In this document: positions 41,744 to 49,922 of the stretch, piece after piece
Layout: the number at the start of each line of letters is the position of its first letter
How positions within the stretch are numbered: the stretch's first letter is position 1
DNA from: JABSQH01 sp965230015
Lineage (GTDB): Bacteria; Actinomycetota; Acidimicrobiia; Acidimicrobiales; Ilumatobacteraceae
Assembly (NCBI GenBank): GCA_965230015.1
Contig: CBDDKF010000017.1
Span: forward strand, 186,001-250,000
Reading direction: 5' to 3'
DNA: 64,000 nucleotides
The notes under the pieces: generated by a model
The model's input: the letters and a program-made list of their open reading frames with translations, nothing else
Told to the model about the DNA's origin: nothing
Database searches by the model: none
Program-made: the position numbers and the translations under genes

Positions 41744-43546
41744 TTATCGGTATGCGTCGGCTTGTTTGCGGTACATGTGGGCGTAGTGCCCGTTGTGGTT
41801 GAGGAGTTCGGTGTGGTTGCCGAGTTCGGTGATGTGTCCGTCGTTGAGGACGATGATGAGGTCGGCGTCGGGGACTGATGAGAATCGGTGTGAGACGAGG
41901 ATGGTGATGCCGCCGGGTGCGAGGTCGGTGTCGTCGTGGAGGTAGCGCTGGTAGGTGTCGTGTTCGGCGGCGGGGTCGAGGGCGGCGGTTGGTTCGTCGA
42001 GGATCCGTACGAGCGGGCTGTGTGGGATGAGTCCGCGTGAGATGGCGATGCGTTGCCATTGGCCGCCGGAGAGTTCTTGGCCGTCGTGGTAGGTCTTGCC
42101 GAGTGGTGTGTCGAGTCCGTCGGGGAGTTGTTCGAGGACTGGTCCGGCGCCGCCGCGGACGGCTGCGGTGGTGATTCGCGTGGTGTCGTCGAGTTGTTCG
42201 ACGTCACCGATACCGATGGATGTGCGTGCGGTGGTTTCGAGTCGGAGGTAGTCCTGGAAGGTGCCGGTGAGGCGTTTCCGCCATTGGTTGGGGTCGATGT
42301 CGTTGAGGTCTACGTCGTCGATGGTGATGTGTCCGCTGGTTGGTTGGTACATGGCGGTGAGCAGCTTGACGATGGTGGTCTTGCCGGCGCCGTTGTCGCC
42401 GACGAGCGCAACGACGCTGCCGGCGTCGAGTTCGAAGCTGACGTTGGCGAGCGCAGTGCTGTCGGTGCCCGGGTAGGTGAAGGTGACGTCGTTGAAGCGG
42501 ATGCCGGTGTTGAGTTCGGTGGGTGCGTGGGTGGTGTTCTGGTGTTGCTGCGTGGTGGTGTGGAGGTCTTCGAGCCAGAGGAAGCGGTCTGCGGTCTTGA
42601 ATGCGGCGGCGGCTCGGCGGGCGGCTTCTGCGGTTTGGGCGACGTTGCCGCGGATGAGCAGTGCGAGTTGGGACGCGAGGACGACGTCGCCGACGGTGGC
42701 GTCGCCGCGCAGGGCGAGGTTGGCGGTGATCAGCAGAGCGAGGACGTATCCGGTGGTGAGGCTGAGCCATCCGAGTGATGAGACGAGCGCACCTCGTATG
42801 GAGCCGCCGAGGTGGATGTTGCTGACTTCTCGCCAGAGTTGATCGGCCCGGCGATCGAGGTGGTTCTCGGCGCCGAAGACGCGTAGTTCCATCGCTGCGT
42901 CGGGGTCGAGGTACAGGTTGTGGAGCTGGGTGGCGGCGCGTTGGCGCTCGGCGGCGCGGGCGCGTGCTGCGTCGACGTGTCGTTCCGAGCGCGGGACCAG
43001 GATCGTGGTCGGTATGGCGAACAGTGGCGTGAGGGCGAGTACGGGGTGCACGGTGGCGAGCAGCCAGACAGCGGTTGCCAGGCTGAGCGCGAGTGAGCCG
43101 GCGCGGGCGACGGTGAAGGCTGCGGCCATGAGCGCGGAGCCGTTGCCGCGGACGAGTTCGAGGCGGTCGAGGTAGTCGGGGTTCTCGAGGTGCTCGATGC
43201 CGGGGATCGATGCGGTGAGGTCGAGGGTGTCGCGGTCGATGCGGACGCCGGTCTCGTTGGCGACGACGCGTTCCATCTCGCTACCGGCGCGGCCGGCAGC
43301 GCCGATGAGACCGGCGGCGATCCCGCCGAGGGCGCATGCGATGAGCGCGAACGTCCATCGCTGCTCGACGCTCGCATCGACGATCCACTTCAGCGCGAGG
43401 CTTTGCATCGAGCCGGCCACTGCGGTGAGTACCAACGTGACCAGGATCAGCACCACGAGTGTTCGGTCGGCTTTGCCGATGACGCGCACGATGAGCCCGA
43501 TCCGGCGGCGCATGGGAACCGTCGCGTCGGTGGTCGCGGTGGTCAT
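41744..43546 (-). CDS. ABC transporter, fused permease-ATPase subunit (second of pair)
   Basis: 600 residues. The membrane domain spans about residues 1-310 with five to six hydrophobic segments (LVVLILVTLVLTAVAGSM, ALIACALGGIAAGLIGAAG, LALSLATAVWLLATVHPVLA and others). The nucleotide-binding domain has Walker A LVGDNGAGKTTIVKLL, signature ELSGGQWQRIAISRG, Walker B VRILDEPTAALD and switch His in LVSHRFSSV. All ATPase motifs are canonical. It starts at the ATGA overlap with the first gene's stop, so the two form a heterodimeric exporter, probably under the TetR gene at 45510. Confidence 0.93.
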   Translation of the reverse strand: MTTATTDATVPMRRRIGLIVRVIGKADRTLVVLILVTLVLTAVAGSMQSLALKWIVDASVEQRWTFALIACALGGIAAGLIGAAGRAGSEMERVVANETGVRIDRDTLDLTASIPGIEHLENPDYLDRLELVRGNGSALMAAAFTVARAGSLALSLATAVWLLATVHPVLALTPLFAIPTTILVPRSERHVDAARARAAERQRAATQLHNLYLDPDAAMELRVFGAENHLDRRADQLWREVSNIHLGGSIRGALVSSLGWLSLTTGYVLALLITANLALRGDATVGDVVLASQLALLIRGNVAQTAEAARRAAAAFKTADRFLWLEDLHTTTQQHQNTTHAPTELNTGIRFNDVTFTYPGTDSTALANVSFELDAGSVVALVGDNGAGKTTIVKLLTAMYQPTSGHITIDDVDLNDIDPNQWRKRLTGTFQDYLRLETTARTSIGIGDVEQLDDTTRITTAAVRGGAGPVLEQLPDGLDTPLGKTYHDGQELSGGQWQRIAISRGLIPHSPLVRILDEPTAALDPAAEHDTYQRYLHDDTDLAPGGITILVSHRFSSVPDADLIIVLNDGHITELGNHTELLNHNGHYAHMYRKQADAYR

Positions 43547-45423
43547 GGCCGCTCCTCGTGTGGGGATGCGTCGGTGCGGAAGCGTTGTGATTGCAGTCCG
43601 TACAGTCGGGCGTAGATGCCGTCGAGGCGGTGGAGTTCGTCGTGGGTTCCGTCCTCGGCAACGGCCCCGTTGCTGATCACGATGATCCGGTCAGCGCGGC
43701 GAACGGTGGAGAACCGGTGCGACACGACGATTGCCGTGCAGCCCCCCGCGTGGGTGAGGAGTTGATCGAACAGTTCTGTCTCGGCGTCGACATCGAGGCT
43801 TGCAGTTGGCTCGTCGAGCACGAGGACCGAACCGTCGGTCTTGGCGGCGTACATCGCTCTGGCGAGCGCGATGCGTTGCCACTGCCCACCCGACAGGTCG
43901 GTTCCGTCGATAAACGCCCTCGACAGCATGGTGTCCCACCCGGCCGGCAACTGATCGATCATCTCGTGCGCGTCGGCGGCGCGAGCGGCCGTCGCCGCGA
44001 CTGTGCGCCGATCGGTGCGGTCGGGGGCGGCGAGTGACACGTTCTCGAGCGCGCTCAGTTCGAAGCGTGTGAAGTCCTGGAAGATGACGGCGAGCTGATG
44101 GCGCCAGACGCGCAGGTCCGTATCGGCGAGATCGACGCCGTCGATCAGGATCCGGCCACCGGTCGGTTCGTAGAACCCGGCGAGCAGTTTCAGCATGGTG
44201 GTCTTGCCGGCACCGTTCTCCCCGACGAACGCGACCGACTGACCGGCGGGGATGGTCAGCGATAGGTCGTCGAGCACCGCGCGGTCAGAGTCGGGGTAGC
44301 GAAACGTCACGTTGTCGAACGTGATCGTCGGAACGGCGGGATTGGTCCCACCGACGCAGTCGTCGCCGGCGGTCGACCGCTCGTCCCGGTCGGTTGCGGC
44401 ACGTTCGTCTCGGTGGAACTGTCGGAGCTGTTCGACGGCAGCGAGTTGCGGAACTGCCGCTTCGATCGAGAACGCTTCGAACCCCATCGCAGCGAACACC
44501 CGACCTACCGCAACGACACCGCCGAGGGCCGCGGTGAGACCCGTGGCGTCGAGATCACCGTCGACGGCCATACGAGCCAACAACACGAATGGCAAGAACG
44601 CAGCGAGCGCGTTGATACCGAAGATCACAAAGTGCAAACGGTGAGCGCTGAGCAACACACGGGACAGCTCGTGCACCGGAACCTGCGCGTGCGAAACGAA
44701 CCGGTCGACCGACCACGCCCCGAACCCGAACAAACGGAGCTCCTTCGCTCCCTTCGGGGTGCCGATGACATCGGACCAATACGTCGCGGCCCGCCCATCG
44801 CTCGCTGTGTCGACCATCCCGGTCGCGATCGCGCCCGCGTAGTGGCGTCGCAGCTGGCTGCGCTGCCACGACACCAACACCAACACCATGGCCGCTGCCA
44901 ACCACGAGTACCGAGCAACCACCAACGCCGCCGCTACTGCACCAACGATGCGCGTCATCAACCACAACTGGCCTTCCGCGCCAGCACCCATGTTGAACAA
45001 GTACGCGTTCTCGACTGGCAACGCTGCTGCATCCCGGACCGTTTGGGACTCCAAGTGCTCGATACCTGGACGTGCCGATACCGCACGGCGAATCATCTGC
45101 CGCACCTCGCCGTTGATGCGCGCAGCGATCCAGTTGCGGTACGGCACCAGCAACGACTGCGACACCTGATCGACCGTCAACAACACCCCGACCACCACCA
45201 ACGGCCACGCCACCACGCCAAGGCCATCGCTTCCAGCTCCGGCGGCGTCGATCACCCGCCCCACCAACCACGCCACAGCCACCGCAGTCACTGCCGGCAA
45301 CAGCGACACCAACACCATCACCACCGTCAACAGCACCAACCAACCCGTCGGCACGACAGCAAGCAAACGCAGCAAACCCATCCGCTCGCGAAAGACCTGT
45401 GCGCTCCGTCGCAGCCTCCCCAT
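43543..45423 (-). CDS. ABC transporter, fused permease-ATPase subunit (first of pair)
   Basis: 626 residues from the ATG at 45423 (MGRLRRSAQVFRERMG). The frame stays open to a TTG at 45462, but that extension covers the TetR-type operator and is unlikely to be translated. Membrane segments include LVLLTVVMVLVSLLPAVTAV, VVAWPLVVVGVLLTVDQV and FGINALAAFLPFVLLARMAV. The ATPase domain has FVGENGAGKTTMLKLL, DLSGGQWQRIALARA, VLVLDEPTASLD and VVSHRFSTV. With its partner it should export a hydrophobic compound such as a drug, lipid or peptide. Confidence 0.92.
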   Translation of the reverse strand: MGRLRRSAQVFRERMGLLRLLAVVPTGWLVLLTVVMVLVSLLPAVTAVAVAWLVGRVIDAAGAGSDGLGVVAWPLVVVGVLLTVDQVSQSLLVPYRNWIAARINGEVRQMIRRAVSARPGIEHLESQTVRDAAALPVENAYLFNMGAGAEGQLWLMTRIVGAVAAALVVARYSWLAAAMVLVLVSWQRSQLRRHYAGAIATGMVDTASDGRAATYWSDVIGTPKGAKELRLFGFGAWSVDRFVSHAQVPVHELSRVLLSAHRLHFVIFGINALAAFLPFVLLARMAVDGDLDATGLTAALGGVVAVGRVFAAMGFEAFSIEAAVPQLAAVEQLRQFHRDERAATDRDERSTAGDDCVGGTNPAVPTITFDNVTFRYPDSDRAVLDDLSLTIPAGQSVAFVGENGAGKTTMLKLLAGFYEPTGGRILIDGVDLADTDLRVWRHQLAVIFQDFTRFELSALENVSLAAPDRTDRRTVAATAARAADAHEMIDQLPAGWDTMLSRAFIDGTDLSGGQWQRIALARAMYAAKTDGSVLVLDEPTASLDVDAETELFDQLLTHAGGCTAIVVSHRFSTVRRADRIIVISNGAVAEDGTHDELHRLDGIYARLYGLQSQRFRTDASPHEERP

Positions 45424-45445
45424 ACGCGACGCAACGTATTTCACA

Positions 45446-45460
45446 GACCGACGGTCGGTC
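45446..45460. promoter_or_regulatory. TetR-type operator between ABC genes and their regulator
   Basis: GACCGA-CGG-TCGGTC is a perfect 6+6 dyad centred in the 86-nt gap between the divergent ABC gene (start 45423) and tetR (start 45510). This matches the usual length and position of a TetR/AcrR-family operator, so binding would repress both directions. Confidence 0.75.
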
Positions 45461-45509
45461 AACGAGGATTCGGCGAGTTCCGCTCAGGACACGTCAAACT
45501 GGCGGAGTG

Positions 45510-46100
45510 GTGACCAGAAAGGAGCAGGCCGAACACACCAAGGCCCACCTCATCGCGGTCGCGCAAGAACTGTTCATCGAACAGGGCTACCAAGCAACCT
45601 CCATAGCGCAGATCCTCGACCAGGCCGGACTCGCCAAGGGCGCCCTGTATCACCACTTTCCCGACGGCAAACGCAGCCTCTTCGCCGAAGTCGTCGATGT
45701 CGTCGACGAACAACTCCACCACGGCTTCGAAGAAGTCCTCACAACCATCAACTCACCCACCGAACAGATCATCGCCGGCGTCGACCTCGTCCTCGAACTC
45801 GCCACCGACCGTGCGTTCGGGCGGATCATCCTCATCGAAGCAGCCGTCGTCATGCCCGGCGCGTGGGCCGAAGGCAGCGAATTCCAACTCCTCCGAGCAA
45901 GCCTCCAACAAGCCATCGAACAACACGAAATCAACCCCACACCACTCGACGCAACCGCAGCCCTCCTCTACGGAGCCGCCCGCCGCAGCGCCGACTACGT
46001 CGCCCGAGCCAACAACCCGCAAGCAGCCGCCGACGACGCACGCCAGGTGTTCAGATCCATGATCAACGCTCTGCGTACAGACGAACGCGCAAACGACTGA
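45510..46100 (+). CDS. TetR/AcrR-family regulator of the ABC exporter
   Basis: About 196 residues from GTG codons at 45507/45510 (VTRKEQAEHTKAHLIAVAQE). The HTH is YQATSIAQILDQAGLAKGAL, then YHHFPDGKRSLFAEVV. The C-terminal ligand-binding domain is helical (IILIEAAVVMPGAWAEGSEF, then ATAALLYGAARRSADYV). It is divergent from the ABC pair and separated from it by a single palindromic operator, so ligand-induced derepression of export is the likely circuit. Confidence 0.9.
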   Translation: MTRKEQAEHTKAHLIAVAQELFIEQGYQATSIAQILDQAGLAKGALYHHFPDGKRSLFAEVVDVVDEQLHHGFEEVLTTINSPTEQIIAGVDLVLELATDRAFGRIILIEAAVVMPGAWAEGSEFQLLRASLQQAIEQHEINPTPLDATAALLYGAARRSADYVARANNPQAAADDARQVFRSMINALRTDERAND

Positions 46101-46170
46101 ACCCCACCCCATCGCGAGCAACAAGCTCCCCCGCACCGCTCGATAACGCGCGAGTGCGGGCGAACCCTCA

Positions 46171-46200
46171 ACCCACGCATCGCGGCACGTCGAGTGCGCG
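46171..46200 (+). repeat. Directional spacer motif
   Basis: ACCCACGCATCGCGGCACGT, then CGAGTGCGCG; core at 46183-46188. Convergent gap, with CGCTCGATAACGCGC about 45 nt to the left. Confidence 0.5.
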
Positions 46201-46292
46201 CCCATACGCTCGGAGATACCTGGCGAGCCTGTTGGCGCCGGCGCGATCGCAGCCATAGTGAGGCGAGGAGCGCGCCTCGGTGTTCGTGGGCG

Positions 46293-46991
46293 TTAGCCCG
46301 GCCGTAGAGCGACGAACTCGCCGTACCACGGCGCTGGGAAGTCGGAGTCGACAATCTCCAGACCAGCGCGAACGATCATGCCCTCGAGGATCCAGCTGAA
46401 CGTCGAGAACTCTTCTCGGACGTGCGTCTGAAACATCTCCTCTGTGAACCCTTCACCTTCTGGTTTCGCCATCGCCTCGATCCAGGCGGGAAGCTGGGAA
46501 TCGAGGTCTTCAGCCTCGAACGACCACATCGCATCCCACAGATAAGGATTCCGCCCCGGCGGAGCATCCGGGCGATCCGATTCAGCGCTGACTGCTTCCA
46601 CGTATCGGGAAGCTGGTGCAATGCAGATCGAGTGGTCACGACGTCCGCTGTTGCGGCATCGAAGTCGAGCGAGAGGAACCCAGCATGATGGGTCTGCAGC
46701 CGGACACCGGCGCGCTCGGCCCGCCGCCGCGAACTCAAGCATGTTCTCAGATACGTCGACTGCGTGCGCCTGGGCACCGCGTGCCGCGGCTCGGACGGGT
46801 AGCGAACCCGTGCCCGTCCCGAGATCGACGAACACGGTGCCCGGCCCGACGGGCAGCCGATCAAGGAGCATATCGTCCTTCGCGGTCTGGGTGCCCTGGT
46901 TCCGGTCGTAGGCCTCAACACTGCTGGGCGAATCGAGATCCACCCCGACCGGCGAGAACTCTTGGAACACCCAGTCGGGGAGCGATGCCAT
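46293..46991 (-). pseudogene. Class I SAM-dependent methyltransferase with two compensating frameshifts
   Basis: The open frame starts MASLPDWVFQEFSPVGVDLD and holds SAM motif I (TVFVDLGTGTGSLPVRAAAR). It then turns into Arg/Cys/Ser-rich non-family sequence from about residue 90 to 145, and recovers at YLWDAMWSFEAEDLDSQL. Over exactly that stretch the neighbouring frame reads RAERAGVRLQTHHAGFLSLD, ATADVVTTRSALHQLPDTWK and QSALNRIARMLRRGGIL, a normal methyltransferase core. The shifts are a +1 (or -2) near 46716-46726 in a GCG-rich run and a -1 near 46542-46545. The product would lack a working SAM/substrate pocket unless these are sequencing errors. Confidence 0.82.
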
Positions 46992-47344
46992 GCGCCGACA
47001 TTACGGAAGTCGACCACGACCCGAGGCGCACATATCGCTCGCGGAACTCACACTGCCTGACCCGCTCGCGAACGGCACCGTTGCGCTCGCCGGGGTGCAC
47101 GGAATTGTTGGCCTTGCCGGTGCAGTCCTCGTCGTGATCAGGACCTGTTCGTTCGTGTGGTGAACATGCGCGATGGTTGAGACCGTTGCCTGCGTCGAAC
47201 GTCGGAACCGGTGCTCCGTTGTACCGAGGATGCGTATGTGGTGGGTTCTGCGCGAAGTGATCTGAGTAGCGGACGATTGCGTTGCGTCGAGGGGTCACAC
47301 GGCCGCCAGAAGTTCTTCGAACCGTCGGCATTGGTCGGGTGCGA
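46992..47344. other. Intergenic spacer with one motif copy
   Basis: Contains the spacer motif at 47061-47092. On the - strand, codons 47295-47345 read LLIAPDQCRRFEELLAAV and stop, which may be the displaced C-terminus of the gene at 47345 (see findings). Nothing else is recognised. Confidence 0.45.
47061..47092 (+). repeat. Directional spacer motif
   Basis: CCCGCTCGCGAACGGCACCG, then TTGCGCTCGCCGG; core at 47073-47078 inside the small dyad AACGG-CA-CCGTT. CGCACATATCGCTCGCGGAA lies about 30 nt to the left. Confidence 0.55.
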
Positions 47345-48754
47345 TCAGCAGCGAAGCGGTTCCTTGCAGGGCAGGGATGGGAGGTCCTGAGAGAATGCTG
47401 CGAGGTAGTAGCGGCCGGCGGTGTTCTGCCATTCTTCGATCGCGGCGATCCAGTCGGGGTCCGTCGGCGGCTCTTCGTAGTCGGGTGCTGGTTCGCAGGT
47501 TCCGCCGGCCAGAGCAAGGTCGTTGCAGATGGTGTCTCGGGTGATCTGCCACGAGCCATCGACCAGGAACGCTTGTCCGAAGCGGTTGTCGAATAGCCCC
47601 GTCGGTGCATCGATCGTGTAGCGGAACCAGGCATGGTCGGGCGCCACAAAGACAAGATCGTCGATGCGGTATGCGGCGCCCGCCGCCGAAGCGGCGTACT
47701 GGCCGGCGTCGACTTGGGCGAGCGCTTCACTCACCCCTGTGTCGTCGGTCAGCAGATCGTCGGGCTTGTCGGCTCCGTCGATCGACCGGTCGACCAGTAG
47801 CGCATGGCGGGATCGGATCGACTCCTCTGCGGCAGTCGGGTTCGCTGGCTGGTCGCCGGGGGGTGGTAGTGGCTGGGGCGGTCTTGGTGGCGGCATGCAC
47901 TCCGCCGGCGTGGTGTCGAGGCCGACGCGCGCTTCATCCAACGTCGCGGATCCGATCACTGCGCCATCTGGGCCGAGCGCGTCGATCCTCGGCCAACGAA
48001 GCTCTCCACCGTCGCCGAAGACATCTGAATCCATGACGTCGATCACGGCGTACCCATTCATTGCGGGGGCGCGGTCGGCCACCTCGCCGCCGTGGGCCGT
48101 GACGACAACCGAGGCGGTGCCGTCTGGGGTCCGCAGCAAGTGGAGAAAACCGTCGATCGACCCCGGCTGTTGCAGGTCGCGGGTCGATGTGATCACCCCG
48201 ATGGGAGTCTCCGCCTGAATGAAACTCCGTCCCCGGGCCGTCCACGACAGTTCGTCTCCGACATCGAAGCCGAACAGCACTGCGCTGTCGCCGAAACACA
48301 TCTCGGCCGATCCAGTTGGCGCCGTCCACTGCACGTCGACGAAGTCGGCGAACGGTCGGTCCGCTGTTCGCACGATGATGTCGGTGCCGTCACTGCGAGT
48401 TCGCTCGTACACCTGTGTCGTGTCGGTCAGAAACCAGTTCTCGTCGTCCAGTTCCGACGTCGCCGCAGGCGCACTCAAAGCCGTGCTTGACGGTACGTTC
48501 GCCGGCGACTCAGTGGTGTCGCTGCGATCCAAACTGGCCACAAGCCCGCTAATCCCGACCGCGATGACCGCGACCGTGGCAGTAGCCAGCGCAGCCCGGG
48601 TAGCGGACCGTCGACGACGGTAGCTGTGTTCCCGTCGGTGCAGGTCGGCGCGATCGGGCATCGCCGCCACGCGTTCACTCCGTGCGCGCATCGCAGTCGA
48701 CAACGACGACTCCAGAGACGTCGATGGCTGCGCATCGGGGTCTGGGTCACTCAC
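47345..48754 (-). CDS. Single-pass anti-sigma-like protein coupled to the sigma factor at 48747
   Basis: 469 residues from the GTG at 48754. The cytoplasmic N-terminus (about 50 residues, MRARSERVAAMPDRADLHRR) leads to a membrane helix (ALATATVAVIAVGISGLVAS, about residues 54-73). A large extracytoplasmic part follows with a mid domain (TQVYERTRSDGTDIIVRTAD) and a C-terminal domain (HAWFRYTIDAPTGLFDNRFG, then GSWQITRDTICNDLALAG). The start overlaps the sigma stop by 8 nt. The C-terminus may be frameshifted: an alternative frame continues for 17 further codons. The anti-sigma role is inferred from context only. Confidence 0.68.
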   Translation of the reverse strand: MSDPDPDAQPSTSLESSLSTAMRARSERVAAMPDRADLHRREHSYRRRRSATRAALATATVAVIAVGISGLVASLDRSDTTESPANVPSSTALSAPAATSELDDENWFLTDTTQVYERTRSDGTDIIVRTADRPFADFVDVQWTAPTGSAEMCFGDSAVLFGFDVGDELSWTARGRSFIQAETPIGVITSTRDLQQPGSIDGFLHLLRTPDGTASVVVTAHGGEVADRAPAMNGYAVIDVMDSDVFGDGGELRWPRIDALGPDGAVIGSATLDEARVGLDTTPAECMPPPRPPQPLPPPGDQPANPTAAEESIRSRHALLVDRSIDGADKPDDLLTDDTGVSEALAQVDAGQYAASAAGAAYRIDDLVFVAPDHAWFRYTIDAPTGLFDNRFGQAFLVDGSWQITRDTICNDLALAGGTCEPAPDYEEPPTDPDWIAAIEEWQNTAGRYYLAAFSQDLPSLPCKEPLRC

Positions 48755-49382
48755 CAGTTACTCCTTCCTCGGGTTCGAGCAGCGTGCGTAGGCGTCGCAA
48801 CGAACGAGTCAGCATCGGCCCCACCGAGCCCGGCCGGCAGCCGAGGAATGACGCGATCTCGGCCTCGCTGCGCTGCTCGTAGAAACGCAGGACAATGGCC
48901 GCGCGCTGACGGGGCGCCAGCGTCGCCAACACGTCGAGCAGCTCGAACCCGCCCAATTCCTCGGTGTCCTCAGATCGAACAGCCCGCTTTCGCCGCCGGT
49001 ACTCGCTGCGCGCGTGGCTGCGACAACCGTTCACCACACAGCGTCGTAGGTACGCCTCCGGTGTGCGGATCCTCGACCAACGCACGTGCACCTTCACGAA
49101 GGCGTCTTGTACGACATCGCTGGCGACTTGTTCGTTCCCGCAGAGCAGAGTCGCCAGCCGGACCATGCCGCTAAACGTTTGGCGGTAGAACTCTTCGAAG
49201 CGAGCATTGGCCTCCACCCGGCCGGCATCGACGACGGAGAGTTCCATCGGCAACACATGCCGCTCGCGCTCAGGCGCGCCCACCACTTCCTCGTCGGCGC
49301 GCGAACGGCCAGCAGGCACCTCCTCCGCAGCGTCCCGCGACATCTCCATCACCGTATTGACGCCGGTCCAGTCCGATTTCAT
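48747..49382 (-). CDS. ECF/SigE-type RNA polymerase sigma factor
   Basis: Region 2 is RFEEFYRQTFSGMVRLATLL, then VASDVVQDAFVKVHVRWSRI and PEAYLRRCVVNGCRSHARSE. Region 4 is LATLAPRQRAAIVLRFYEQR, then SEAEIASFLGCRPGSVGPML. This is the SigE-like actinobacterial layout. The frame is open to 49631; ATGs at 49382, 49349 and 49247 are possible starts and none has a convincing ribosome-binding site. Coupled to the anti-sigma-like gene at 47345, this is the second such pair in the window. Confidence 0.85.
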   Translation of the reverse strand: MKSDWTGVNTVMEMSRDAAEEVPAGRSRADEEVVGAPERERHVLPMELSVVDAGRVEANARFEEFYRQTFSGMVRLATLLCGNEQVASDVVQDAFVKVHVRWSRIRTPEAYLRRCVVNGCRSHARSEYRRRKRAVRSEDTEELGGFELLDVLATLAPRQRAAIVLRFYEQRSEAEIASFLGCRPGSVGPMLTRSLRRLRTLLEPEEGVTGE

Positions 49383-49922
49383 GCACGCGCACTCGACTTC
49401 TCGCTCTCGCCGTCTCGGACCGAACCGATGCAGGGTGTCCAACGCTGCTTGATCGAGAGCTGTCGTCGAGCGGCAAAGCCGGGCGAAACGCCGGGCCCAA
49501 GTGAGGTCCTTCCGAACCTCGACGGTCCGCGCCCGGATAGCGACCGGGCACCTCGGCACCGGCAGCGAGTCAGCCCCATCGCAGCCATCCGCCGTTGTCC
49601 GAGCGGCCGCAAGAACACGAATAACGCTCACGACGTCCGCCTCTGAATACCCGCACTACATCGGCACCGTTGGTCGGTGCAGGCCGCTCGGAAACGCGCA
49701 TCGAAGAGGTGACGCTTGTTGCGGGCGCATAACAACGGTCGCGAATCGCTTGCGAGGCCACGGAGTCATTCGACTTGTCGAGTGGGCGTTCGGAGCAGCC
49801 AAGCAGCCCGCGGGAGGTGACTGGACACGGCACGCGGGCGACGTCGGAGCGGAACACTCGGCGTAGCGACCGCTCTGCGGACGTGACGTCCTTGACTCTC
49901 GCACTCCAGCCACAATCTCTCT
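49383..49922. other. Divergent spacer
   Basis: It holds a weak motif copy (CGGCACCG at 49672-49677), a CGCTCGGAAACGCGCATCGA piece similar to the 24292/31347 repeats, and GCGCATAACAACGGTCG. Promoters for the sigma operon and for 49923 must lie here, but no consensus is clear. The open frame from 49631 may be untranslated leader. Confidence 0.45.

Noticed and set aside
46915..47730. 271-codon frame on the - strand overlapping the anti-sigma-like gene
   Set aside because: It runs out of frame through the conserved coding part and is Arg/Pro-rich; only its neighbour frame near 47295-47345 is of interest.
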